From Diphasiastrum complanatum (taxonomy: Eukaryota > Streptophyta > Lycopodiopsida > Lycopodiales > Lycopodiaceae): a stretch of DNA of 64,000 nucleotides. Below, in pieces: positions 35,243-46,925 of this stretch. The notes below the pieces were generated by a model. The model was not told the DNA's origin, searched no databases, and saw only the letters and a program-made list of their open reading frames with translations. Location: contig CM055095.1 in NCBI GenBank assembly GCA_029204225.1, positions 46,574,510 through 46,638,509 of the forward strand. Reading direction: 5' to 3'. Each line of letters begins with the position of its first letter. Position 1 is the first letter of the stretch. Position numbers and translations under genes: made by a program.

Positions 35243-38200
35243 ATGAAGACACCTGCGAGGAAGTGCAAAGCTGCCTCTAAGGCCACTACTGAAAATCCTA
35301 AGACATCAAGTGCACCTCCCAGCACACACAAACGGCCACGGACCAGCTATCACGATGGATCACCAGCTAGGACGGGTGTCATGGATCAATCCAAGACCAC
35401 ACATTCACAGCTCGACGAATCATTTAAGAGCATGGCTGCTGCGGTTGGCGATCGTTCAAGCCACAAGAGAAAGGGTAAATTACATCGTAGGATTCTGTAC
35501 GTAATGAATTTCATTACTTTTAGCACTTATAGTATTATGGTAGTAATTAGCTGCTTTTGGTTCTTAATTTGCAACTATAGCTGATTTTAGATCTTAATCG
35601 GCTACTTTAGCTGATTTTAGTACTTGACTTGGTACTTAATTTCGTACTTTAGCTGCTGGTGATACTTAACTTGGTACTTTAGCTGCTTAAAGTACTTAGT
35701 TTGGTACTTTGGATATTGTGGTAGACATTAGTTATTTCTAGTACTTTATTTGGTACTTTAGCTGGATTTGGTACTAATCTAGTACTTTGTTACTTTACGT
35801 ACTTAATTTGGTACTTTAGCTAATATTGGTACTTAAGTAGTACTTTAGTTACATTTGGTAGTTCTGGTTGTAATTAGCTGCTTTTGGTACTTAATTTTGT
35901 ACTTTGGTAGTTTATCTGATTTTAGTTCTTACTTATCTTGGTACTTTATTTGCTTTTAGGATTTAGGGTGGTACTTTAACTACTTAAGTAGTACTTTTTT
36001 GCGTTTGGTACTTGGTACCAAACTGCTTTTGCTACTTGGTCTGGTACTTAATTATGTATTTTGGTACTTTATCTTATTTTGGTACTTACTTAACTTGGTA
36101 CTTTATTTGCTTTTGGTACTTTAGCTGCTTTTGGTACTTAAGTAGTACTTAACTTGGTACTTTATTTGCTTTTGGTACTTTTGGTAGTTTGGTATTATGG
36201 TAGTAATTGGCTACTTTTAGTTTTTAATTTAGTATTTTTGGTACTTTTTGCTGTTGTTGGTACTTTTGGTACTTTGGCGCTTCTAGTGCTTTTGGTACTT
36301 TTGATATTATGGTACTTTTGGTACTTGGTACTTTTGATATTATGGTAGTAGTCAGCTGCTTTTGGTTCTTAATTTAATACTTATGGTAGTTTAGTAATTT
36401 TGGTACTTAATTTATTACTTTAGCAGGTTTTTGTACATAACTTAGAATTTTAAAAAATTGCTTGTGGTACTTAATTTGGAAGTATAGCTTCTTTTGGTAC
36501 TTAAATTGGTTATTTGGTACTTTCTATGTGAGGATTTACAGTGAACAGTGTGTGCTATAATCAACACTCTGTTTTGTAGGGAAAAAAAAGTTTTGCTACT
36601 CAGCCGAAGAACTTCATGAAGAATGTGGGTTGAGCCTAGAAAGCAAACTGGCAAAGACCTGCTAGACACTGATCTGCCAGACAGTTAGTGGCTTACGGTC
36701 TTCAGGTTGGGATACAAAAAAAATGTTAAGATATATTTTAACCAACTGGATCCACAATTTGTGGATGATTGTCGTCTGCTCTTCCACAAGGTGTACCAGG
36801 CTCCTCCATCCTGCGGCGAGATTACAACCAAATTCGCTAAATCTATGCCTTTGAGCGCTGCAAGGCCACCAAATTGGACCCTGCCTATCACAAGATAGCA
36901 TGGGCGAGATTTGGCGAGAATGTGATTGCAATGTGCAGCAGCAAGAAGGATGGCCTACAAAAAAAATTGGAAAATTGGAGCAGGGCTAACGGGTCCCCTC
37001 AGAGTGGGCAACCAGGAGTTGGAGGCAAGAGAGAGCACTCCAACAAGTTCGGAGGTGAGGATAGTGTGTCCCACGCTGCTCTGTCCCCTCCAAGATATAT
37101 GCCTGAGGTGGAGGCGATGAATCAGAGAGTCGCCAAAAGATCAGAGTGGATGTTTGCAAGGCTGTCAGAATTGAAGGACAACATTCAGAACAAGAAGGAA
37201 AAACTACTGGTCAGGTAGGGTGAAAACACAGTCGTCCAAGTAATCAAGGACGAGATTCATGAGCTGGAGAAGCGAGTGGTTTAGTTGCGAACACAGACTC
37301 CTCCAAATGAAGAGGAGATAAAAGAAGTGGATGATGAGCTAAGGCGGATGCTAAAAAAAGCTGAAGTGCAAACAGATGCCTAGTCCCTCGGAAGGGAGGT
37401 TGCAGAGGAGGAGGTAAGTTTTTTGGTAGTCTTCCTTTCTTTGTTTGGTACTTTTCATTCTTTTGAAGTTTATGAACGCGATGTGGTCATTATAATGAAA
37501 CCTTTGGAGCTTTTAATAATTTTCATGTTGTTTTTTTGGTACTTTTATGGTGTTTTTGATATTTTTGGTACTTCTGGATTCACTTTTTTATGTTGTTCGG
37601 CATTTTCTATGCAATTTTTGGTACTTTTAAGATCCTGTTTGGTACTTTTGGTACTTCTGGATTCGTTTTTTAGTACTGTTTGGCACTTTTATGCTTTGCT
37701 TGGTAGTTTTTTAAAAATGCTTAATAGTTTTGAAGCTATTGTATAGTATAACAATGTTGGCTATTGTTTGGTACTGTTGTTTATTGTTTGGTGCTATTTT
37801 GTAATAATTTGGATTTTCATTGCAGAGGAAATACAAAAAGCTGGAGTCAGATTGGAAGGATGCTCAAGGGCACACTGATTTTGTGAACCTCATGCAAGAG
37901 AGGAATAGCCAGGGGGGCACATAATCACTTTGTTCCCGAGACCCCACGTGGTGGGTGGGGCTGACTATATCCACGCCCTTGGGTTTTGCGTTGCATGCGA
38001 CGAGTCTTTGGACTCCACCTTTCTTTTCGGATCATTCATGTTTGCTTGCAGACATTCTTACCATCCGTTATCTTTTGTTGTGACCATAAGCACCAAAGAC
38101 TTTTGTGTGAAGCCAGGGTGTAGTGAGAAGATCCCTGAGGAGGCCAGGGCTTGGACTCACAAGGGGCTTGGAAAGAGTAAGTTTATTTTGGTGCTGATTG

Positions 38201-39609
38201 CTTTGGTACTCTTCGAGTATCCCAACAACGGTTACTCTGGAGAACCCTACATTTATACTTATAATATGTTTCTGAGTCTTTTCATATTTTAGAGTACCAT
38301 CTTTGGTTCTCTATTCTTCAATATTGGTATAATAGACAGTCTTTAGTTTTAACCTGATTGGCCCTACTTTAGCAATAATTGGTTTTCGAAGTCTTAACCA
38401 ATCAGTAGAAACTAATGATCTTTAATTACACATCGATCATGTGAGTTCTTGGGTACTATGGCAGAACATATTGAAAGTACATATTAGGACTTTTGGTTCT
38501 TCTCTTATTTTGAGAGCTCAGATCTGACATATTTTGAACTATTTTGCTTTGAATTTGGTAGTATTGTATGTGTGCATGAATTCCATTTTGATACTTTTGG
38601 CACTGTTTTTTTCAACATTATTGAGTTGAACATGTGTGTTTTTTAGCACAATTTGTGTGTCTTTTACTCCCATGTTTGGGACATACGAAAATTCAATGAA
38701 ACTCTTTTATTCTTGGTGGGTTCTTGGTACTTTTGGTTCTCTTGGAGTACCAAAGTTTTGTAAATTATTGGTACTTTTTTTGTTTGTGGTACTCCAGGAT
38801 TTTTTAGTTCTTGGTTCTAGTATTATTTGTGTTCGAGGTACTTATTTTTTCTACTGAAGTACCGAAAATGGTACTATTGGTTGTTGTCTTAGTCAATCTC
38901 GATAAAGACTTACCAAAATTGAGCTGAAATCTGAAATCTGTCATTTTCCTTCTCTGACCTCGCATGATCAAGTATAGATAGCCCTATGCCGACTAAGAGC
39001 CCTCCTGTGGATAGTTTTTTGCATGAAGACCAGCAACTGAACAAGGACTCAAACGTGGATTCACCGATAAATGAAGTACTAGAAGAACTTTCAAAGCACA
39101 AGAATGATATAGACTACTCCGCAGCAGAGCAACCCCACCATCAAACACCAGAGGGCAAAATAGGCAAGACAAAAACTACTATTGACATAGACGAGCTGGA
39201 TGAAGATATGGACGATGAGCGGGACCAGCAGGAGCATCAAGAGCAGGACCAACAAGACCAGCAGCAAGACCAGATACAAGAAGACCAACAAGAGTAGTAG
39301 CAAGACCAAGAACAGAAAAGTCAGATATGGTAGGACCACCAGACAACGTAGGACCAACAGGAGGAAGAGCAGGAGGATGTGTATGTGGATGTGGAAAATG
39401 AAGGGGCAAGTGATGAAGCTGAAGGGCCTCAAAAAGGAGAAACAATAGGGGGGGAAGCCAGGCCTGAGAAGGGTGAAACCCCGCACACTTCTGAACCTGA
39501 GACAGGTGAAGATCTGTGTGACGATACTCTGTTATCAGAGTTATATCTCCTTAAAAAGATAAAACGCTCCATAACATATAACATTAAAACTCGTGCAAGC
39601 AAAATGTAA
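35243..39609 (+). pseudogene. multi-exon gene: basic start, coiled coil, zinc finger, Asp/Gln-rich tail
   Basis: Four exons are supported by splice sites. Exon 1 is 35243-35474 (donor GTAAAT) and exon 2 is 36580-37413 (acceptor TTTTGTAG, donor GTAAGT); the phase is kept across this junction. Exon 3 is 37826-38176 (acceptor TTGCAG, donor GTAAGT) and exon 4 is about 38982-39609. Exon 1 is basic and Ser/Thr-rich. Exon 2 holds KLDPAYHKIAWARFGENVIAM and a coiled-coil stretch (EEIKEVDDELRRMLKKAEVQ). Exon 3 holds a Cys/His finger, C-x2-C (CVAC), CRHSYHPLSF and CVKPGC, with a Ser where a Cys is usual after HPL. Exon 4 is DQQ/EDQQ-rich and acidic. Stops at 36661-36663 and several later points plus frame changes in exon 2 show decay. 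Introns are full of GGTACTT. Function unknown; it is probably part of a large element or a decayed family member. Confidence 0.45.
35590..36520 (+). repeat. dense GGTACTT motif array in intron 1
   Basis: More than twenty copies of GGTACTT, mostly inside TTTTGGTACTTTTGG or AACTTGGTACTTTATTTGC, at irregular spacing rather than a fixed unit. All read in the sense direction of the surrounding gene. Similar but sparser runs fill the other introns (37430-37800, 38450-38880, 41490-41690). Confidence 0.9.
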
Positions 39610-41010
39610 CATGTGCACACTCTATGTTTACTGATTTTGGCACTTCAGAATCTGTTGGCTTCTCATTTCTTTCTCGTTCTTGTTCTGGTTCTTTCTTCTT
39701 GTTCTAGAACAGTTTCGAGGTTGGTTCTGCCTATTATCAGGCTTCGTGAGCATTTATTAGATGTGTTCTTGCTATTACAATGTCCAAACTAGGTAGAATG
39801 GACTGATTAATGCTGTAGTATTGTCCTGCCTGTCAGAGGACACTCAGGTTTGTCACTCTTGCACTGAAGCACATGCATAAACGATCATAATCAATCAAGC
39901 ATGCATGCCAGAATGTTCAACCATTAAATCAGCATGCAGAATCGTTGAACAATGATTGAAATCCTACTCTACTATTGCGAAAATGAGTTACAATCAAATC
40001 CTAAACATTCTACACTTGCATAAATCTACAAATGAGAAACAAGAAGCTATTCTACAGCATTTTAGAAGTCCAAGAGTCAAGAAACCGACCGGTCTTTTGA
40101 TTCTTGGACATCTCAAGGACATCAAGAACTGGATTGTAAGAGAATATGCAAGAACTATACCACAAACCCAGCCTATTTAGTTTACCTAAATGTTGATTCC
40201 TACACTAATCCACAAACAAGAAATGAAAACTAATCCACTCTAGGAAAGCAAGAAAACTAATCCACTCTACTATCCACAACCACACACAAAGGAGGGAAGG
40301 GCAAGATCATGAATGCATTCACTCAAGAAACAAACATGATCAAGGAGATCAATGGATGCACCAAATCTCATGGAGGCTCTTCTCATTTCAACATGGAGTA
40401 GGTACATTTCACAAAAAAGCTCCTCTTCTCAAAGAGGGAGTCTCTTAAATAAGCAAAAGAGCTCCTTAGATGGCATCCTAGTGGCATTTTCACATTACAC
40501 AAACTACAAGTGGAATAATGCTCTCCACTAGAGGTCACCATCAAAAGTGGCTCACTCTACTGTCTTTAAGAGGGGTCTACTTGCATTTATTACTTTGCCT
40601 AGAAATACTAGTTCCTACATGGTCATTCCATCTTTCAGGATTCACCACGAGGCTTACACAGTTTTTGCTTGTCATTCTTAACTAGCATTTTTCGGCTCTC
40701 AGTCTTCATTCGTCTCGTCTTCTCAGAGACCTCCTCAGTCTAAGGTGAGAGGTGCTCTTGGATAGCTCTGGTCGAGTATCTTGGAGATTCGTCAGAATCA
40801 GCCAATAGTCTATTACACTAAAAGTAGAATAATGCTATCTATCGTGTTATGAAGTGTGACCAAATTCACCAAGTGATCAGTGTCACCGCAATCTGATATA
40901 TTAAGAAGACACTTGTTATTATTAAAATGGAAACAAGGCATTTCTTTTTTGTATTGCGCAATGTAAAACTCATTATGGTAATGTCATTATATTGTTCTTA
41001 TGTGTTTGTA
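39610..41010. other. stretch without a recognised gene
   Basis: Between the Asp/Gln-rich exon and the phosphatase-like exon. Short frames only; it may be intron or spacer. GGTAC motifs are nearly absent here, unlike on both sides. Confidence 0.4.
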
Positions 41011-42156
41011 GCACATACCCCTTGTGGATAAAAGAGGAGAATCCAATGACGACCATGGCCCCCTACGCTGATGACATTCCAGCTAGGGTTGGTAGGTTGG
41101 TTGTTCTCGATATAAACAGGGTGGTGTGAAACACTTACCGAACTTGTCCAAATGGCCCTTTTGTAAATTGCTTCAAAAGAAACGTAATCTGAGTGCACGA
41201 ACACTGCTACTGTTTTTTGAGGCTCGGGGCTAATGTGTTTTTGCAAAAACTAGTCGAGGCGAGAGTGCAAATCATTATATGGAGCAGCATGAGATATTTG
41301 AAGGTCATGAAAACATTGCGCACCTGCTTCCGTGAAGAAATGCAACAAAGAATTTTCAAAGGTAGCTCAACATTTTACACATTAACACTTGTGATCACGT
41401 TGTCATCTGGGAATTATTAAAGCATATGAGCTCAATTAACTAACAACAATGTATTCAGCAATACCCACAAAATAAATTATCAATACTTTTGTGGTACTTT
41501 CTACTAGTTATTTCGTGCTGTGATTACTAATTGCCTAAATTTTGGTACATTTTGGTACTATTTTAGCACCAAGCTGAAACTGTTTCAATTCTTAATGTTT
41601 GGTACCTATTGCCTCTGTTTTGGTACTATGTACCAATATTTGGTATATGTTTATATGTTCTTTCAAAACCATGAGGGTAGTTTTTGGTAATGTCTGATAT
41701 TTACCTTTTGTTTCTAGAGATATTTTTGCCCAGAATAAGTGTAAAGTCTGGCATGAAGACTTCAAGAAAATTCCTTACATCAACAAGGATAAACTGAGGG
41801 TGCCAGTATTTCTGAAGAACCTACGGGAGGTATGGAAATTATGGCCAGATTTTGACGCATCAAACACCATACTTGTAGATGATAAATGCTACAAGTCATT
41901 AAAAAACAATTACAAGAACTGCTTGGCCATAAAATCTTTCGACCCTTCTGTAGAGTGTAATGCTGAAACAACTCCTTGCTATATGAAGGAAACCTTATAC
42001 CCATGGCTCATGGGTTGGGTCTATGCGCGAATCCCTATCGCCTTTACTAGAAGAAACCCTTTGTTCGACTGTGAGGACGATATTTTCCCTCTTGTTGTAA
42101 ACTACTTTGTTGAGGTCGAAGGGTACGCGTACCGCTTCGACCCTCCGACAGATTAG
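41011..42156 (+). pseudogene. FCP1/NIF-like phosphatase domain, two exons, with stops
   Basis: Exon 1 is 41011-41359 (acceptor TTTGTAG, donor AAAG|GTAGCT). Exon 2 is 41718-42156 (acceptor TTTCTAG), in phase. RLVVLDINRVV matches HAD motif I of the plant NLI-interacting-factor group (hhLDxNG). IIIWSSM is motif II. DKLRVPVFLKNLREVW supplies the motif III Lys, and NTILVDDKCYKSLKN is the motif IV Asp pair. Such proteins dephosphorylate phospho-serine, classically on the RNA polymerase II tail. Exon 1 has two TGA codons in frame (about 41126 and 41191), so this copy is probably dead. Asn in place of the second motif I Asp (DIN) is common in plant relatives, as I recall them. The intron carries GGTAC motifs. 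It could be the 3' part of the gene starting at 35243. Confidence 0.6.
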
Positions 42157-42850
42157 ATTTGAACAGTTCAGCTTGGGCTGCAGCTAATTTTTTGTACATG
42201 TTACAAATTTAAAAAATCAATATACGATATACTACATAGATTTGAATGGTTATTTCATTCTTTAGCGGCTTTGAGTTTCATTTGCAGCTTCTTGATTTAT
42301 TGGGATGAAGGTTGAAAGGCCGAGGCATTCTTCAACCTGTAAATCCTATGTTGGTGCTTGTAAATGTTCACAACCAAATTCCAGCATGATTTTTGACTCA
42401 CAAATAGGGTAGTTTAAGTTTTTTAGTCAGAGTTTGTGCTCCTGGCAACATTAAGAGTATGTGTTCACATGCATAGTCTAGCATGATCTACGAATGATGA
42501 TATGGGTGGAGTTTATTAAAGTTATAGTTTGTTCTCCTTGGATGGTTTTTAGTTTTTGCTTAAGAGTGAAGGGATATTAAAGGTGTTAAATACGGATATA
42601 GTGATCCACAGGAAGTATCTATTTTTGAGACTTAAGTGCAATTTCAGATGGTTACAAATGTACCAAAATTGGTACTTTGATAGTACCAAATTGGTACTCA
42701 ACTACTGGACAGAAAATCTATAATTTATGAATAGGTACTTTGGAGTTTTAAACAAGCAGTACTTGTTTTCAAATGGAAAAGGCAATTTCAACGTAACCTA
42801 AAAAGTACCAAACGAATCAATGTAAAACACAAAGATTACGCATCCTGATT
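42157..42850. other. spacer between convergent genes
   Basis: No open frame of note. GGTAC words occur here in both orientations, including AGTACCAAATTGGTACT at about 42683-42699, an inverted repeat. This is the turning point of the motif orientation. Confidence 0.6.
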
Positions 42851-43381
42851 TCAGGCGTTAAGCAAGTCCTCTTGATCGCTGTCATCTTCGTACAACATGT
42901 TGTTGTATATGTTCTCATACACATCGGTGGATAATCGGAACATGTTATGATATCGAGGGATAGGCTCCATGGGAAAACGGATTGCTCTCATCAAGTGTGA
43001 ATAGATCATTATCGGCTGTGTCTGGTCTAGAAGGTTGTTTGTATCTATCATGTCTTCGACTTGGCCATAGTATAGGCCTTCAACTACTCTCCCTCCTTTA
43101 ACATTTCTGTTCTGCCATGCATCCTTCTGTGTTGTCGCTGCCCGGTACATCATCTTGGTGCATTTAGGAAGGTAGAAATCCTCTCCCCTCTCTACTGCTT
43201 TGACCACAAAATTGTCCCCAATGGACAGCAAGTCGCGCAAACTATCAGGATTCCCCTCATACATGGGCAAGTTGGTGTCATTATGCATTGGCATGGATCC
43301 GTAAGCACCGTCATTATCTCCAATGTCACCGTCTTCGTCGTTGCTAGCTGCCTCTGACTCTGAAAATGGCTGGATAAACAA
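42851..43381 (-). pseudogene. C-terminal acidic exon of the transposase-like gene
   Basis: 176 codons, open, beginning FIQPFSESEAASNDEDGD and ending EDDSDQEDLLNA. The frame continues upstream beyond a stop into the Cys-rich segment, so it is the last exon and not a separate gene. It contains SLRDLLSIGDNFVVKA and VEGLYYGQVEDMI, without a domain name I can give. Confidence 0.5.
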
Positions 43382-45060
43382 ATATTTTCACTCTTCCACG
43401 TGATGTTTGTTTCTGCATCTTCTCCATTGCCTTGTAATACATGAATCGCAAAAACATGACAATATGCAACATCGTAGTGAGCATGGACTATCTTGGGAAT
43501 ATTCGTCAACATAGTAGAACGAGCGTGAGCTTGTGATGCACTGACAATCCCATTTCACATCACGTTGCACCTCATCCTTGCTGACAAGCCAGAAAACCCT
43601 TCGTGTACTTCAGCTATGACCTTCTCCTTTTGGCCTAAATGTTTCTTTCAGATATGCGGCCACATATGCTGCACATTTCAAGGGCCAACCGCCTGGTTTC
43701 AACTCCTCGTGAGTGAGAGTTCTCTTGATGACCGCACCCACTCCGTCGTGCTCGTCTTTTTTATGGCCTGAGGCAGAAAAATTATCATCATTTGCAGACT
43801 TGTCAAGTGATAATCTGGCCAAAAAGCGAACAAATTGTTAGGTTTTTTTATTTTTATGTAGGCTGCAATAAACAGTGCTTGCAAACAGTACCCGCAGTTC
43901 CAAACCTGGTGTCCTATCTACTACCAATTTGATACTATAATCGGGTGTCTTGTATAGTCCCAGTTTGGTACTATATCTATTAGGAAAATAGTACCAAAAT
44001 TGGTACTCCAGAATAGTGTATTTTGGTACTACAAGACGGACTATGTACTTAAGTCTTATAGTTCAGTACCAATTTTGGTACTATCTGAAGTAACAAACCT
44101 GAAAACTACAAAATAATAATAATGATAGTGAAAACCCCCAACAAATATACCTGGCCATGAAGAAGAAAGGCCTTCGAGCTTTGAATTGGGACGCCGCACC
44201 TTCTGACCACACCCAATGACACCTCAAATTATACCCGTTTTCTTTCAACCAATTGTCATGTAGCAGTAGACAGTGCTGTACGAATAGGATGTCATGCAAC
44301 TTATTGTCTGATATGTAAGTTTCTGACGTACGTTATGTGCACAAGTATCGTGACCTGATTAGACCACCAGTGCATGGATTGTATCTCATTCTGCATCTTG
44401 AACGAATAATTCTCCACAAAGTCAATGACTGAAACAACAACATCCGAAGGAAATTTCAGCAAGCAGCCTTTAAATTGTTGTTATTGCCACCGAAACACAA
44501 AATTATGCTTGATGAAATTTTTCAGATGTGTTGAAACCAGGTCAACAAAAGTGTTGCTCCGCATTCTTTGCACTACCAAATCCTTCTCTTCTTGATAGAA
44601 CTGCCTCATCAACAAACCCTGACACAACGTCTGTAAAGATCTTCACAGACAACTCCTTGTTGTCCACTAATGACTTAGAGGGACATAATGGCAACGTGCA
44701 AATGCCACATTTACTGCAGTCTCCGAACAAGCATTTTTTTTGCATGGTATTCTAAAGTAGGAGGCTTTGCACATAAAAGTGATTCCTACATATTGTTGAT
44801 GCTGGGACAAACAGGTTGGTTTGCTTTGCAAATATCCGATTTTTGAATTTTGCAGCAGATGGAACATGTGCAGGCATGATCCTTTCCATGATGACCAAAC
44901 GTGTTTTGTCTCACATGATTAAATGCCTCCTTAAAATATATCATTTGCATATGGTACACACAACAACAGGTGTACTGCTCCTTCAATTTTCGAACAAAAT
45001 AAGGCTTCAACACCTCAAAGCATCTAAGAGATATCTGCACTTTTGAATCTTTGGAACAGC
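42854..45060 (-). pseudogene. transposase-like gene, multi-exon, decayed
   Basis: Reading leftward on the minus strand. CFEVLKPYFVRKLKEQYTCCCVYHMQM (about 45020-44935) is followed by Cys clusters CTCSICCK and CLFGDCSKCGICTLPLCPS. Next comes VIDFVENYSFKMQNEIQSMHW (Asp codon 44421-44423), then HWVWSEGAASQFKARRPFFF (Glu codon 44201-44203). A donor GTATAT follows at 44149. After an intron come SGHKKDEHDGVGAVIKR and GWPLKCAAYVAAYLKETF (43800-43625), a Cys-rich CDSCITRQWRRCRN, and an acidic C-terminus ending at 42854. I recall the same order of motifs (SDG.SQFK, HGKG..DG.G..K) in a widespread transposon-derived protein family of plants and animals, but cannot name the superfamily with certainty. 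Three spaced acidic positions would fit a DDE/D nuclease; the middle one is Glu here. Several stops and frameshifts are present. Confidence 0.5.
43885..44149 (-). repeat. intron with paired GGTAC/AGTACC words
   Basis: Intron of the transposase-like gene. AGTACCAAAATTGGTACT at about 43991-44008 and CAGTACCAATTTTGGTACT at about 44065 are near-perfect inverted repeats that could form hairpins. Confidence 0.7.
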
Positions 45061-45430
45061 TCGACTTGTGGCTAAAAACCTTACATCTTACTAAAATAAC
45101 ATAATAATATGCCTAAGAATTACCACGTAAGTTGATCCAAGCCAACTTGAACATTAAACCAAACATAATATGTGTGTAAAGTTCATAACAATATGAATCA
45201 AACGAGATGAAAAAAGAAAGCATGAAGAGTGTTAGTCAACATTCTCGAACCATACGGTTGTATCCTATTTCAGAATGTCACCACAATGCTCCCTCCCCAA
45301 CGGCATGGCCTTCCTTGTGGATTTTTCAAGTCCAACAAAGAACCGTTTATGATACCATACCTTCAACATGGAAAAAAAAAGGGCTACACCCCTTTCTAGA
45401 ATTGGGAATGTTGACTATCTTTAACTCTAT

Positions 45431-45556
<126 letters not shown>

Positions 45557-45639
45557 CGCTCTCGCTCTCCCTAACAAAATCTGCTGAAACCACGTCATAA
45601 ATTATAATTATATTTCAGGATACACTAAGAAACACATTG

Positions 45640-45860
45640 GTTCAACACAATACAGTGTTGGTTCACTCGAAATTTCTTAAATATTCCTTCTGCATTAAAG
45701 TCATTGTTAACATCTTCAAAGTGGAGGAGTATTTTCGTTACCACTAATCTATATTCAAGAAGTCTAATCGTGTTACACGACACAAGTGATTTCAAACCCC
45801 TCATTGCACGTCGAATTTTAAAAGCTTCTTTTAGCAACAAAGTATCAGAGCGGTAGAAAG
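45640..45860 (-). CDS. possible upstream exon, present in three copies
   Basis: The minus strand is open for 97 codons (45918-45625), with IRRAMRGLKSLVS, then LLEYRLVVTKILLHFEDVNN and AEGIFKKFRVNQHC. The block from TTCTTGAATATAG to GTGAACCAACAC is conserved in two further copies at about 53040-53180 and 53690-53780, where small indels shift the frame. It could be a 5' exon of the transposase-like gene to its left. Not recognised. Confidence 0.3.
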
Positions 45861-46154
45861 TACCAACAGATAGGACCAAAGTACCAAAGCATCTTATAGT
45901 ACCAAAGTACAAAAACATCTAATAGTACAAAAGTACGAAACATGTAGAAAGTACAAGAACCTTAATTGGTAGTCCCGGAGGATCAAAATTGTTACACTAT
46001 AGGTTCAAATAGTACCAATCTTTGGTACTTTAAAGTCTCAGGAACATGTGAACCGTACAAAAATAGTACAAATTTATAAAATTGGTAGTACCTAAAGCTT
46101 AGATTCCACCAATTGGTAAACAACACTAAAATAGTACCAAAAAGACCACAAAGG

Positions 46155-46769
46155 TGTCAAAATATTAAAAAATCTATCTAATGTTGTGAGTATGGGTCCT
46201 AAAAATGCCAAAGATGAATTGAGCTCTTTTGGCTTAGTAGAGACCCATCTTAGAATAAAATATTCAAAGTAGGTAGAAGTAGAAACTCGAGCTACCATAG
46301 GAATTGCCATTTGTATTTTACATGCCACATTTAATGCATGAAAAGACTATGTGGCACAATTAGACACAGTGAGGTGGCTTGGATAAGTCTAGATAGCTTG
46401 AGAGGTGGATCCACAACTCCAATTCAACTTCAAGTAGGAGAAGAGTCCATGGATCTATATATATGTGATGTACTCTCATTGAGAATACGATGAAATTTGT
46501 GTGTAATGCAAATCTGGAGACAAGCTCTTTGTGCCCTCTCTCTCTCCACGAGTTTTGTACTTTCTATTTTCTCTCTCTAGCCGAGTAGAGGCATTTATGA
46601 TGCTTTGTCTTATGTTTTGTTGACAGATCTTGCTTGTAACACAATAATATTGCTTGTATGATCAGCTTTCCTATTGACAACCAATGCTAGTTTGATCTTT
46701 ATGGTGTTATTGTGCTTAGGAGATCAAAAATACATGTGTAGGACATTCTCCACACGTGTGAATTCAGCA
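46155..46769 (+). repeat. copia 5' LTR
   Basis: TGTCAAAATATT to GAATTCAGCA, followed directly by the primer-binding site. A TATA-like CTATATATATG lies at about 46455. CACACGTGTG stands at 46751-46760, ten bases from the end. Confidence 0.95.
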
Positions 46770-46781
46770 TGGTATCAGAGC
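46770..46781 (+). other. primer-binding site, initiator Met-tRNA type
   Basis: TGGTATCAGAGC immediately after the LTR end. Confidence 0.9.
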
Positions 46782-46925
46782 TTACCTAAGTTTTACAAGC
46801 AAATCTAATTAAAACGTTTGCAGATCTGATCAGATTTCAAGCTAGGAATTGTCTAGATTCTACCTTCTAGCTAGTTTGCAGTTTTCTTGTGATTCTGAGC
46901 TACAAACCACATTGAATGGGCCAGA

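Noticed and set aside
39090-39490. Long minus-strand and shifted plus frames over the DQQ region
   Set aside because: They are low-complexity shadows of the Asp/Gln-rich exon; only the plus frame starting at about 38982 fits the splice sites.
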